From: Nymphaea colorata
Taxonomy: Eukaryota > Streptophyta > Magnoliopsida > Nymphaeales > Nymphaeaceae
Reading direction: 5' to 3'
DNA length: 64,000 bases
Assembly (NCBI RefSeq): GCF_008831285.2
Contig: NC_045150.1
Coordinates: forward strand, 9,560,001-9,624,000
The position numbers were made by a program, and so were the translations under genes. Positions 1-12,400 of the stretch are shown here, piece by piece (the first letter of the stretch is position 1; each line of letters begins with the position of its first letter). The notes beneath the pieces are model-generated. The model had not been told where the DNA came from and ran no database searches. It worked only from the letters and a program-made list of their open reading frames with translations.

Positions 1-608
1 GCGGACCCCCATATGTGGCGCTCCATTACCATTTACTTTGAGATTTTTCAATTACAACCTGCATTTTCTCCATATTTTAAAAAGCGGAACCTCATTTACA
101 ACATGACCAGGCCATGCAAGGGTTTTTTACTCAAGTCAACAACGGAACACCAGTTATATAATTTTAGATTTTCAAGAGGTATTTGTTATATAGTTTTAGA
201 TTTTTAAAGAGCACCTGTATGTAAATAAAAAAATGTCATGAAATTTAAATATAAAAATAACTATTTTATGTGGGCAGTTTCCCACGCAATTACATCTGGG
301 ATATTTAAATGTTGGGGAAGCTGGTATAAATTTCATGTAAAAGGGTGGGCCTGAATGATAAATTCTGTTCCTTTGGGGGAGCCAAATGAGTTGGTGCAGT
401 AGGTTTGACTCTGGTCATCACAGCTCTCTTGGGCATCATTCCTTGTGTAAGCCAAAGGTGGCCCAAAATTTTTATATTAGAAAATTCCTTTAAAAAAATA
501 ATTTATTAGATTTTTTTCCCCTTCAAAGATTTCTCTCTCTCACACATTAGAAAATTCCTTTAAAAAATCATTAGATTTTTTTTTTCAAACATCTATGTAT
601 CTATTTAT

Positions 609-631
609 CTCTCTCTCTCTCTCTCTCTCTC
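609..631. repeat. (CT)n microsatellite
   Basis: An uninterrupted run of CT dinucleotides. A shorter CT tract precedes it near 530-540. Confidence 0.9.
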
Positions 632-1234
632 AATGCTCAAGTGTTAAATGCAAATGTCATATCATGTAGAAACTGATGGACAATGTATTCATCCCTTGCT
701 CAAGCAAGGCATGCATACAGGATGCATGGATTCTATTCAGTTATTCTATCATATCCAATTTATCAAATGTTCACATTCGGATATAAAATATTAAGACATA
801 TCAAAATCTGATTTTTAAATTTACCAACATGAGTCCGATCTAAATTCAACTTTTGGATTCACATCCAAGGCTAAATCCAACAATTAAATACACGAGTCAA
901 TCTGAATAGATTATAATAAATAAGAACCCACTTTTATAGGACATTTATTTAAAACTTAATCCAAATTTAAATCCAATTAAACATTTGTTTAAAAGCAGAA
1001 CTTAATCATGTTAATTGCTATTTCTTAAAACTCAATCCCACTTGACTTCTTCAACGGATGTTTAACTCTTTTCCATATCGACTTTTTAAATCAATTCATT
1101 CGGATACCCTGTCCAAATGACATCCCTAGATTTGACATAATCCGTTCAAGCAGTAGGAGAGCCACATGGTTGCTCACACTAACCTCACAAAATTTGCTGA
1201 TTTTTATGTTAATGGTTTGATATATTTTATTGTT

Positions 1235-1268
<34 letters not shown>

Positions 1269-1269
1269 A
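1235..1269. repeat. (TA)n microsatellite
   Basis: A TA run broken by one G. The downstream phrase 'attgaattagtgccct' has a near match in the CDPK intron near 24450, which suggests that both belong to one dispersed repeat. Confidence 0.85.
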
Positions 1270-1788
1270 TCCTAAAAATATTAAAGTTATTGAATTAGTG
1301 CCCTTTCAGCTAAAATTTCTAGAGATCCGTTTGTGAGTACTATCCTTCCTCTCCATACTATTGTGCTAACCCGCTCACTTGTGAAAATAAAATGAAACCA
1401 ACAGAAGAAGGAGGTGAAAATTTATAGATTTTTTAATAATATTAAATAATTTATAATTATTTATTGATTACTTTTAAAGACACTAAATGAAAAAAAAAAA
1501 CAGATACAAACTTGCGGGTTTCAGCCAAATCGCCGCATCAAATACGGACGACACTGTCATTTCCTTCTCTATATATAAAGGGGCAATCATTTAATCAATT
1601 TAAGAGGGTAAGCTGTCCCGTTCAATCAAAGTGTTTCACAAGAAACAAGATGCTCGCCTCTTTCGTCGAAAGATAAATAAAGTTTGATCGATGCTTCAGC
1701 TTTCCTTCTTCCGCTTTTAATAACTTTTTTGCTTTCATGCTGCAGTGTGCATCTTATTATAGAATTATTGATATACGATCCTTTCATA

Positions 1789-1815
<27 letters not shown>
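1789..1815. repeat. (AT)n microsatellite
   Basis: A pure AT dinucleotide run in an AT-rich intergenic region. Confidence 0.85.
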
Positions 1816-1820
<5 letters not shown>

Positions 1821-4517
1821 CCTTTTGTTTCTTGTTTTCTTGAACTTCCTTTCTGTTTAAAAAACCAAGGAAAGGTGTGTCCAAAGCACCAAAATATTTT
1901 CTTGACTGGTTGCCTCCCTGTCTGCATTATTGTTGCTCATTAATGTGGTTGTTTGCTAGTGAATTTGAAAGCTACAAGCATGACACAAAAAGATTGAATG
2001 AGAAAAGGATGATTTAATCACATCACGCCCTTCTACATCATTCCACCTGTCTGCTGGTGTTTCTATTCTATCCAGCGTTGGTGGAGCCAGAAGTTTTCGA
2101 CTTATTGAGGGCACTACTACTTCAAATTTTAGACTTTAAGGGCACCAATATGTACACGGGACAAAGGTATGCAATTGCAGAAATAATTCATTATCTTTGA
2201 ACAAAATGCCAAATTCCAGCTTATAGCCTACAGGTTCCCTCAAACTTTTCATAAAAATCAAGTTATTTAAGTCAGGCTTGATGGATGACGATCAAACAAG
2301 TGAAATTTTATCATTATTTGCCGGTGGTTTAATTTGGATGATGGAACTTCCTATACTTCTTTAAAATAATGGGCTGTAAAGAGTTTCCTTACATCTCGAA
2401 ACACAGATTTTAGGCTGAAAATCTTTGGCTCAAGCCACAAAATCACCTCCAAGATAAACAACCATGCAGTAGCAAGACTAATGTAGGAAAAATGGTACCC
2501 TGACACGCCATTATTATTCAAAAATTTCATGTTCCACTTCAAATCAAGTTCCAAACAGCGCCTCTACTGCATACTTCTTCAGACGAGCAATACTGTCACC
2601 AGCACCTTTTCAGAGCTGCCCAAGAGAAATGGGTGTATCCCAAGAATCATCTTCCTCTCCCAATTTGTATCTGCCACACTCAAGTCCCTGCAGGCATCTG
2701 CACTGAACTCTGTCTCTCCCACCCTGACTTCTGTTCTACTTCTGTTCTATCAAATACAATCAATTGTTTCTTGGGTGTCCAATGACCCCACAGAAACTGG
2801 AGGTGTCCCAAACAAGAGTACCACATGGTTCCCATTCATTTCACCTTCGTTCCCTGTGTTCAAGACTACGCCTGTCCAGTTGATCCTGGACACGTCAATG
2901 GTTTCTGCAGTTGGTGCCTGATGATCTGGTGAGTGGTTGCTGTAATAGGCTGAAGAGGTTGGCTGCGTCTCAGCACTGGAATAGTGATGTTCTTTGTTGC
3001 TGTTTTCAAGAACTCTGTAAATTTTGAGTAGCTTAGTCCATCGACCATGCCCAAAGTGGTTAAGGGTTCTCCTGTGTAGAATCTGTACAATCGTCCTGTT
3101 TAGTACCTAGAGGCTTTCGGCCTCATGTTCGAAGTCTTGGACATGCCATGTAAAGGGCAACCTTCCACCTGTTTGACAAAATGGATTACTGTCTCTAAGC
3201 TTTGATTTTGTTTAGTAAAGAAGACAAATAACATAAGAAGAACCATTAGGAAACAGAAACATAAACATCACGTAAACAAAATCACAATAGAAACGAGCCA
3301 ATAACATTCTTGAGCTTCTATCAGCTTATGAAGAATCATGGCAGTTTGGGGACTGTAAAAAGGTTGAGTCAAGGACTGCATCTGATCAGTAGATTTGTAT
3401 TATCGTGTACTCTACAAGACTGCAACAGTGGTGACACTACATGTACCGTTCTGACTACTTGGGCCATGAAAGTGACAATAAAAGGTGATTATGCATCATT
3501 TAAATTACTGTCATACAGTGTCAGCATCGATGGTTGGATTGCGACAGTGTCCTCACAGAAACTGTCTTGATCAAACGACAAATTACTTGGCTACTCTCTC
3601 CTTCGTACCAAGTAAACTGGGTAAATATGGTACTATTGGTGAATAAAAAGGGGTGACCACGGTACGATACTAAGATGGAGCCACCGCGTTACAGAAGTCC
3701 TTTTCTGGATCATTATATTTGTGCTCTAAAATGGGTGGCACAAATTCATTACAGGAAGAAAGATGGCATCAAATGTTTGGACTGTACAGATCCCCGGTGT
3801 TACGGTGTACTGTGATTTTAAACTGGTGGGTACACAGATGCTGTATTGGATCTAACGACAAAATCTGAGATCTAACAGTACAAAGCGTTTAATGGCTTAT
3901 TTACCATGAAGATGAGGGTAGGTAGACACAAAATTCTAGCCACACAGGTCGAATGCAGCAGCAGAGTCAAGAAATTTGTGGCTAGGGAACACTAGCATAA
4001 GATTTTAATTTTTTAAAGGGCATCAATGTGTAAATGAGAAAAATCACCCAAATAAGTGCTTTTTATGGGTCTGTGTGGGGCAATTGCCCACACATGCCCG
4101 CACTTGCCACCAGGATGGTTTGAAAAGGCCCAAACGTTGTGGAGGTGCAAACACATGGAAATTAGCTAGTGAATTTACTTGCTAACATGAGTTTGCAAGC
4201 GTTTTTACGAATATCATGTTATACTGTTACATTAATATTAACTGTATTCAATCGATTAGAATATCCAAAGCAGACGTCCTAAAAAACAGATCAGGTTCAA
4301 AACATAAATTCTTCTTAGACAAGAAGAGTCTTTGGCCTCAGATAAAGGACAAGGAAAAATTTTTCTTCAAGTGATAACAAGATATATTTTCATGGTTTAT
4401 ATATGTTTGAAAAAGGTTGCTCTCGAGCTCGAAAAGACTTCTGATGCAATTGCTTTTAGAACCTAGAAATCTTCTCAATCAGTGGAATGTTAGGTTAATA
4501 TGTGTGTATATGTGCTT

Positions 4518-4519
<2 letters not shown>

Positions 4520-4554
<35 letters not shown>
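4520..4554. repeat. (GA)n microsatellite
   Basis: A pure GA run inside the degenerate beta-xylosidase region. Confidence 0.9.
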
Positions 4555-4555
<1 letters not shown>

Positions 4556-5199
4556 AGGCTGTTGGTGCTGGTCTGAGCACATGCCATCGGGACTGCCTGT
4601 CTAAGGGGCCGTTTGAATAGGTGGAATTCAACTGTAGTAGTGGAAGTACTTCCTTAAAACTCCAGATCTCATCAAACATAGAATAAAACTCTGGAGAGTC
4701 GCCATCAAAGAAGCCAAGTCTCATAAGGACGACATGGCTGCCGATCCATGCTTTTCGACGACGGACTCCGGCATACTTGCCAGAGTGAACTGCGTTTGCT
4801 TGCAAACAAAGTTCAGTACTTATAAATCCATCTGCTTCATTGATTGCATAGTACTTCGATACTTCTGCAACATGATCGATCACATGGTCAATAGCAGGCT
4901 TGTAAATGGCTCAGGCTGGGCAGCGTGTGGATCCAAATCAATGCAGACCCCAGTGTAGGTACAGTGCAGGTGGATCTCACAGAGATTGTCTTGGGAAATG
5001 GTTAGTATGTGAGACCTTGGGATTTTCTTACCTCAAGATAAGTTAAGAAGAAATGTTTTATCAAGAGATCTGGGGAAAATATTGGCATGTATCATGTTCT
5101 AAAATATAAAAATTTTATGAAAATGTAAAGTGATGTTTTCATGTGAAGGTACATTTTTTCCCTTATAGGGAAACCCCACTATCCGGCCAAAATTAGGTT

Positions 5200-5496
5200 G
5201 GGACAAGAATAGGTCATACCGACACAGGTTGCTAGATTTGGATCCAGGTTACAGATTCCTAAACTGGAATACCCATCTTGCCTAATATCTTATTGTTTGG
5301 ACCAAGAATAGATCATACCGAGACAGGTTGCCAGATCTGGATCCAGGTTACAGATTCCTAAACTAGAATACCCATCTTGCCTAATATCTCATTGTTCGGA
5401 CCAAGGATAGGTCCTACCGACACAGGTTGCTAGATCTGGATCCAGGTTACAGATTCCTAAACTGGAATACCCATCCTGCGTAATGTCTCATTCTTT
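5200..5496. repeat. Three tandem copies of a 99-bp unit
   Basis: Three head-to-tail units contain the shared block 'ggatccaggttacagattcc' at a spacing of 99 bp (anchor phrase 'cataccg' or 'cctaccga' ending near 5221, 5320 and 5419). Copies differ at only a few positions, so the array is younger than the surrounding pseudogene decay. It lies in what would be an intron or lost segment of the GH3 pseudogene. No coding sense is seen. Confidence 0.9.
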
Positions 5497-6160
5497 AAAA
5501 GCAGTTCTAGGGCTGTTTACCTCATTGATGAATACCTTAGTAGAATACTATTTGTGATCACAGGACATCACGGTGCAAACAGTTTGGTTTTGGATTATAG
5601 AATGTTACTCTTTTGTGACTATATTGGACATGATCTCAAGGGTTGCTTGGCCATGGGAATAGTAAAAAATTGTTTCATGAATCTACCCTTCTGTAACATA
5701 GCATTAAAAAAAATGCACCCAATTTTTCAAGAAAATTCATGTACTTGTTTGTTATTGTTTCCATTGCTATTATCTATATCTGCTACAATTTTTTAGAACA
5801 GTTTGTAATTATTCTCATTGCCTAAAGGCTAATTGGCAGTAGAGACATTTTTTTAGTGTCCCATAAATCTGCCTTAAAAAGATTGTGGTAGGCTTCATTT
5901 AAAACTATTATTTCATAAACTTACTTTAATCCATGGGGTAGATTCATCTGCTGCCAAACTACCTCTAAGTGGACTAAACATTGGAGCCAGTGCGGCTGCT
6001 GCCTGCACACAGGGCCGTCTCCCACTCCCGTCCCAAGACACAAAAGGGGTTTTTATTGTTTTTGGAATAGATCTGCATTGTTAACTAGCTTCCATCTAAT
6101 AAATCCCCAACTAGTGGTACCCATATAAAAATATGTCATATTATAATTAATGTTGAGCAA

Positions 6161-6365
6161 AGGGTGGAGCTGATGGGGTTGGCAGGGGCCATGGCATTTA
6201 GAAAAATTAATATTTACCTATTAAAATTTTCAAAAATGTGAGTTTAGCACCTACAAAATTTTTGAAAAACAAGTATTGGCCTCTTGTAAAAAAAATTTAA
6301 AAATTATGTTCAGTATGTCACATGACAGTTGGGTCCCCCAAAGGCAAAATATAGCTCCGCCCCTG
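6161..6365. mobile_element. Degenerate foldback (MITE-like) element
   Basis: The left end reads 'agggtggagctgatggggtt' and the right end reads 'ttgggtcccccaaag...tagctccgcccct', an imperfect inverted pair about 200 bp apart. The interior is AT-rich and non-coding. Related phrases (ggtggagcca / ggggtgaagccagaa / ggggcgaagaca) occur near 2084, 56838, 57348 and 62519. I see no clear target duplication. Confidence 0.45.
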
Positions 6366-7661
6366 AATTGGTGAGCATCCATCATGAAAATGAGGGGGAA
6401 GATCTGAGATGTCTTTAAAAAATGTGATTTAACACATTATACGGATTTTATAACAACAGACTAGAAAAACATCCATGTTCAGCACAAGACTTTGATACGT
6501 TTTTTTGTTATTTGTATCAGTCGAGTTATGAACCTGCATGTAGTACCGCGAGTTCTGAACCTGCATTTAGTGCCATAGACACAGTGTCCTCTGGAGTTGG
6601 AGCGTAATGAATAATCTCGTCTGACACCTCCAGTGCACCATAATCTGAAACTATGCACCTACAAAAAGAAACAGAAATTTAATTTGACTGTTAGGCAACC
6701 AAGGAATTGGCTTCTGCAGAATTTAAGAAAAAAGCAGCTTTTATAGTGAAAATACAGGAAGAAGTTCAGTTGCATCCATCATCATGTTCCATTCAAATTA
6801 GGGGAAGGATTTCTAATTTCAAAAATCCCAGCTTCTGCTACCAGGAAAGTTCAAAACTCACTATACCAACAGCATTTTGGCTGAAAAAGAAAGCGAAGGA
6901 AAAGTGGGTTCCTTATAGTTAGATTGAGATCTGAAGACTTTTCTGAAGTAATAATAAAGTGAATAAAGAAGGATCGTTTGAATGAAATGAATTAATAATA
7001 TGGATTTCTGCAGATGAGACACTAATGCATAATGCTGCATGGTGCATTTTGTAAGGGGGCTGATCTGTTGGGCGCGGAAATGCCGGTTTCAACTTTTGTA
7101 GCAGAAAAGCACAAGGAGATAAAGAATCTATAAATTAGGTGAGGAGGAAAGTAATCCTGAACGGTGGTTGATGGGTATCCTCCAGGGCTTGTGGTCTCAC
7201 CTGCATCAACAAACACACAAAGAATAATTGAGAAACTAAGAAAACTTGATCCAAATCATAATCTTTGTAGTGCTTACAGCAACTTGAAACCTTGAGTTTC
7301 CCGGTAGATCGGCCGGTTTCTTGCAAGCCTCTCGCATAATTCACAGCGTGCAGACTAACGACATAAGTGTCATCGCCGGCAGCTTCATGGCCCCTTCTGC
7401 CCCATCTAGAGTCGCGGTAAATTAAGGGGGCTCCAATACATCGAGCCTAGTGTTGTAAATGGCCCTTGCCTCGGTGGACACAGGTTGAGCAATGTGGTAC
7501 CAAAGCCTAGAGTTGAATGAGATGCAGTCAATATAGCTGTTGGGGAAGCCGAGTTGCACCAGGCACTGTGCCATTGAACCGAACACCATGCCCTTTTATC
7601 AGACACAACATGCACGGCTTCAGAGTGCAGACTACCAGTTGTAACCAGGCATGCTGAGCGG

Positions 7662-7993
7662 CCTAAGGCTGTACACTAATCCAGCTCGGTCAGCTCGACC
7701 TGAATCATATCTTGCTCAGCTCAAGTTTGAGTCGAGCTGTACAAAATCAGCTCGAGGTCGACTCGGTAGGCCAAATCCTAGCTCGATCTTAACTAGTTTA
7801 CCAACTCCTCACTTGTCTTGATCTGTTTTCCTGGTTTTTTTAAATTTGGAAATTACCAACCAAAAAAAAATGATAACCTAGATTAAACTAGCTTACTTGA
7901 GTTTAATAAGGTTGAGTTCATGTAACTTGAACACGACTCATTCATAAGCTCAAGTTTTCAGTCAAGCGAGCTCGACTCCTTGTACAGCCCTAG
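7662..7993. mobile_element. hAT-like MITE inserted in the GH3 pseudogene
   Basis: The element has terminal inverted repeats: the left end is 'cctaaggctgtaca' and the right end is 'tgtacagccctag'. It is flanked by an 8-bp near-perfect target duplication, ctgagcgg (7654-7661) and ctgagtgg (7994-8001). Eight-base duplications and short TIRs are typical of the hAT superfamily. The interior is full of palindromic 'gagctcgag'-type motifs and has no open frame, so it is non-autonomous. Removing it rejoins the beta-xylosidase coding trace just before 'PGYNW'. A second copy of the family lies near 26066-26510. Confidence 0.75.
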
Positions 7994-8358
7994 CTGAGTG
8001 GGCACATCCACAACCTTGTCCACGGGGTGTTGAGCCTTATATCGGGGCGTGAGACGAAAAATGCATTCTTGGTTTGGTCTGTAAACGAAAGGCTGTTGTT
8101 GCAGGAAGAATAGAGGCTATGGCCGTTACCACATGTATTTTGGCACTTGCATTGCAGGGGCTGATGCAGTGGAAAAGAGGACTTCTCAAATCCACGATCG
8201 ATCCCAACCAATATTGGGATAATAGATACAGATGCAAAACGAGCGTGTAAAAGGAAAAGGAAAGCGCAAATAACCAAAATGGTACCTAAAAAAATTCGAA
8301 ATGCACTGGAAATTGGTGTTTTTGTTGCTCCACAAAAGTGGCTGGCGGTTTTACCCAT

Positions 8359-9429
8359 TTTTCTCTGTCAATCCGCATAGTAGATACGTAGAGGGAAGAA
8401 GACTACCACACATACTATTTCTGTCTTGGGTACGAAGAGTTCGGGATTAGATAAACTAAATACATTGAAAATACCCGAATCACATCAAGATGGGTGATCA
8501 TAATTCAATCACAAGTACAGTTTGGGTTTACCAGATGGTGGAAACAGCCTAGGTTGAGGTGCTGGACTAGTCGGCCGGTCATTGAAGTGGCAGAAGACCT
8601 ACCGGAACCGACTGAACCCATAATGAGCAATTGGATAAAGAAGCAATATATGGATGTCCAATGAAATTGGGGCAGATTCAAGCTCTCAACCCAGTGTGCC
8701 ACAAAATCTGACATAGATTCATCTGACACTCGGTATAAATCTCTGAACGGAAGCCCATTGCATCCCCCACAAACCACCAACGGTCCGCAAGGCCGGGCAA
8801 GAGGCAAATATGAAGTCTGAAACCATAGTCAATGCCTATTGGTCAATGCACTTCCTGATAGTGCTAGCTCTTGGGTCATCTGAGGTTACCATTCCAAGTC
8901 AAATCAATAAGAACAAAAATAATTACTGTTTCAGCGAAAAACCCAACCACATGCTGCGTTAAGGGAGGGCTTTAGTGACAAAGCCGAAAGTCTGGACTCC
9001 AGGCGCTTGAGAAAGGGAAACATAATATAAAAGCTTATTCCTGTGCGCAAGTGACCTATAATCACTTCCAATGTCAGGAACAATCGGACGTGTCTCCCGC
9101 CGGCAATGCCTATCTTGTTCACACACACACACACACATTTCCACCCTCCTTCCAATTGTTACAGAATACAGAACAGACATACAAAGAACACAAAATATTA
9201 CAAAGGCTGGCAAATGCCCTCACTGGAAATAGGATGGGAGCTCCCTACTGCCACAACGGACAAACAATTTACTGGAGAACCAGAGAAAGTTGCACGTTTT
9301 GTATCAGAGGCAAAATTCTTATGCTCCCATGAAGCCGAACTGAATCTAAAAAATGAAGATTCTGGCAATCGTGTGGAGGTCCATCAATCTTGATTGATTC
9401 CAGTAGAAGACATTACTTTATGAAACTCC
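8359..9429. other. Intergenic stretch between GH3 pseudogene and UROD 3' end
   Basis: No gene is recognised. An open minus-strand frame at 8807-8505 (100 codons) has no family resemblance that I can name. A (AC)n microsatellite sits at about 9120-9137. The last part probably holds the 3' UTR of the uroporphyrinogen decarboxylase gene. Confidence 0.5.
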
Positions 9430-12400
9430 TTAAGCAACCGGCTCCAATGCCTCTACGCTGCTATTTTCATGTAGAGGTTCATACTTGAGGTCTTTCACCA
9501 CATCAAAGAAATGACCCACTGCCTCTTCTGGTGTTCCAACAAGCACGCCATGGCCAAGATTAAGAATATGCCCACTAGGACCAGCACACCTCACAACCCT
9601 GTGATGAACTCACAGAGTCAGCTCAACTGATAGCAATCAGGACAGCATGGGTGATGAAGAATGTTAGCATAAAAGCACCACGTTGAGCCAATACCGCCCA
9701 CCTTAAGGCTTAAAGTTAAAACTGTCATAACCATGCTGATGGTCTTCATTCCATAAAGTGACACTGCGACTTGCGGGATAGGTCTCTAACTTTTTGTATA
9801 TTCCAAATTAGAAGAAAAAAAAAAGAAATAAGGAAAAAGTAAAGGAGGTGCAATGCAATATAAGCGGCTTCCTCCAAATATTCCATGAAAATACTGCTCA
9901 AAATAGTATGGTATTTAATATACTCATAGCTTCTGCAATTGATGGTTAAACAATATACTCATGCAGCATTGTTTCTCCAGGCGTCTCTCTTCTGGAAACA
10001 TACTAAACACTAATCACTTTGCCCGGTCATTTATAAATTTGCCTTCGACACCAGATGAGCTTAAAAATGATCATCTTTTTTTCAAAAAAAAAAATACTTT
10101 GAACAAAATAATTGATTGAAGATTCAGTTTTTATCACAAAAAAGCAGCATTCAGGAATAGGCACTGACCTTTCAATTTCTTCAGTTATGGCCGGAAGAGG
10201 AGAAAAGAGAAAAGCTGGGTCAACATTTCCTTGAACACTAATTTCATTACCCAGTCGTTTTCTTCCATCTGCCATGTCCACAGTCCAGTCAAGGCCAATG
10301 ACATCAACTCCAGTTTCTTTCATGCGTTCAAGGAGTCCACCATTACCGTTAATGTAGAGGACCAACGGTATTCCTGGACAACTTTTTCTTACAGAACTCA
10401 CTATCTGCATAAAGAAGTATTTCCCCAGTCAAGGGACAAGACAAGTTAAAAATCCATAAAGACGGATCCAAGATCCTTCAACAAGAACAATCAAATCTGT
10501 CCAGTCACATAGAAGACAAATTTCTGGTGTCCACCTTTGAGTCTGCCACACATAGAAACCAGCAGTTTTATGTCAAAGCTTTTAAAAATTTGTAGAGAGA
10601 ACTCATCACGGTTGATAAAAGCACAAACAGAGGAAACAAGGACATAAAAAAAAATCAAAACCTTCTTGTTGAAAGCCAAGTAGCAGAATAGAAAGATTCA
10701 CCTCTTTAATATATGGTTTTGACCAAGCCTCCCACATATTAGGCGTCAACTGACCACCCCAGGAATCAAATATTTGAATGCACTGAGCACCAGCTTTTAC
10801 TTGGAAAACAATATACTCAGAGATTGCCCGCGTTAGATGAGAGAGAAGAACCCTCAAGACATTTGGAGCAGTGTAACACAATCTTTTTATTGTCTTGTAT
10901 GTGCGAGTTGTGCCTCCTTCAACAATATATGTAGCAATTGTCCATGGCGCACCTACAAAACCAAGGACAGCTGCCCCATCGCCAACCTAGAAGAAAAAGA
11001 TGACGTGAGTAGAATATCTGGAAAAGAACATCTTCAACTGCTAATTTGCATAGCCATTTGACCAATACATCACACAAGAAGATTCTCAAACAATATCCAA
11101 TCAAGTTCACTTCAGAGGTAATTTCTGAGGCATTTTACAAGCATGAGTTCTGTTGTATCATGTATGCTCCCATCAACAACAAAGACCGAGGTGATATGAA
11201 AATGTCTTCATGACATATGCAGGAGGATGCAAATTGAAACAGTAAAAAATCAGTTGATCCCAGAGCCAATATGACTTGGAAACTTCCACTCGTACAAAGT
11301 TTCTGGTTGATAATTTTGTGGTGTTTTCTTTTTTCTCTTCTTGCATAACTGTCAGTTTCATTATGCTTCATTCCTCTGTTTCCCATTGTGTCTAGTCTGC
11401 CTCAAAATAAGAACATAAAATTTATACTATATATGCATATGGTTCGATCCATCATCCTATTCCTTAACAGACATTATGGATTATAATCCCCATGAGTTCT
11501 TCAGTCTTCTTTAACTGCTGTGCAAATTTGACCATATTTGCATTTAATCCAATAGCACTTTAGGTGGAACCAGACCTAGGATGTAGACAGTTCTGATTTG
11601 AGTCTGGTACAACCTTTACCAAATTTGACTTAATTGGATTCTATGCATTTCGATTTGAATTCAGACTGAAATTCAGACTTTTTTCTCCAAAAATGAATAC
11701 GCACAAGACTAGCATAAAATCTGACGTTTATATACCATACATCTGACATTTATATTGCAATACACCCTTGTCCTCCAGGGTTCTGAACATCATAAACTAG
11801 ATAGTTCATGAACCTAGAACTTAACCTAGCTAGTATTGCAACTATTAACAGTGCATGATTTAAAACCTATGAAAGCTATCAAGTTCCACCAACCAAACCA
11901 GTCACACCTAAAGTTAATCACAGCAACAAGAAGGATATTCCATTTATCTCCCTTCTCGTTGATACTCCATTTATCTCCCTTCTCGTTGATACTTTATTCA
12001 TCCCTTCTCCTCACACTTCCCCTTCTCCTTTGATGAGAAAATCAACTTTCTATTGACAGTAACATGCTTCCAACTCTGTCTGAAACATAGGCATTTTTTT
12101 TTTCATGAGACAAGGGCATTCTGTAGAATGCATTTGAAATGGCAAGAGAAAAGAGCCATCAAATCCAAACTCCAGGTTCAATTTTCGTCCTGAAAGCAAC
12201 AAAGGAAATTCTTAGGTCTAAATTTCACCTAATCTTTCCATGTTTGCACTGACTGAACGAACAAAGAAGGGACTATCATACAGGAGTAACAGGACCGATC
12301 CAAAAGTTTCTTCCGTCACACATATGTACACTTCAATGGCTGCAGACACATATATGTATCCACACTAAAATATGAAAAGCATTTCTGCAACCATAATTAT

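Larger units (their letters stand above)
1..2578. other. Intergenic AT-rich stretch, no gene recognised
   Basis: I see no convincing coding region here. It holds a CT microsatellite at about 609-631 and TA microsatellites at about 1235-1269 and 1789-1815. Around 2084 a phrase resembling 'ggtggagccagaa' recurs in several other places in the window and probably marks transposon debris. The short open frames show no recognisable domain. Confidence 0.6.
2579..8358 (-). pseudogene. Broken GH3 beta-D-xylosidase / alpha-L-arabinofuranosidase gene
   Basis: Conceptual pieces read N to C from high to low coordinates and match plant cell-wall GH3 beta-xylosidases (BXL family). The 8358-7990 part has a hydrophobic signal-like segment and 'NSLSFTDQ', as in the mature N terminus. 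Next comes 'PGYNW' followed by a stop where the family has a second W and S-E-A-L-H-G. At 7615-7380 are 'VSTEARAIYN' and 'IYRDSRWGR'. At 7344-7140 are 'ARGLQE' and 'KLKVSSCCKHYKDYDLD'. At about 6670-6530 is 'VSDYGALEV', the region of the nucleophile Asp. At about 4740-4660 is 'MRLGFFDGD'. At 3200-2579 are 'LYRFYTGEP', 'GLSYSKF', 'NHVVLLF' and 'CRDLSVAD'. Reading through needs several frameshifts and stops, and a 332-bp MITE lies between the N-terminal piece and 'PGYNW'. Live family members secrete a roughly 770-residue enzyme that trims xylan and arabinan. This copy cannot make it. Outer limits are approximate. Confidence 0.85.

Noticed and set aside
2529-2921. 130-codon plus-strand frame
   Set aside because: It is antisense to the C-terminal part of the beta-xylosidase pseudogene, whose minus-strand reading is recognisable.
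5200-5496. Possible CRISPR-like array
   Set aside because: The units are directly adjacent 99-bp copies with no unique spacers, in a plant nuclear context. This is a simple tandem repeat.
11434-11460. tRNA-like 'ggttcgatcc' motif
   Set aside because: It matches a T-arm word, but no acceptor stem or anticodon arm can be folded around it.
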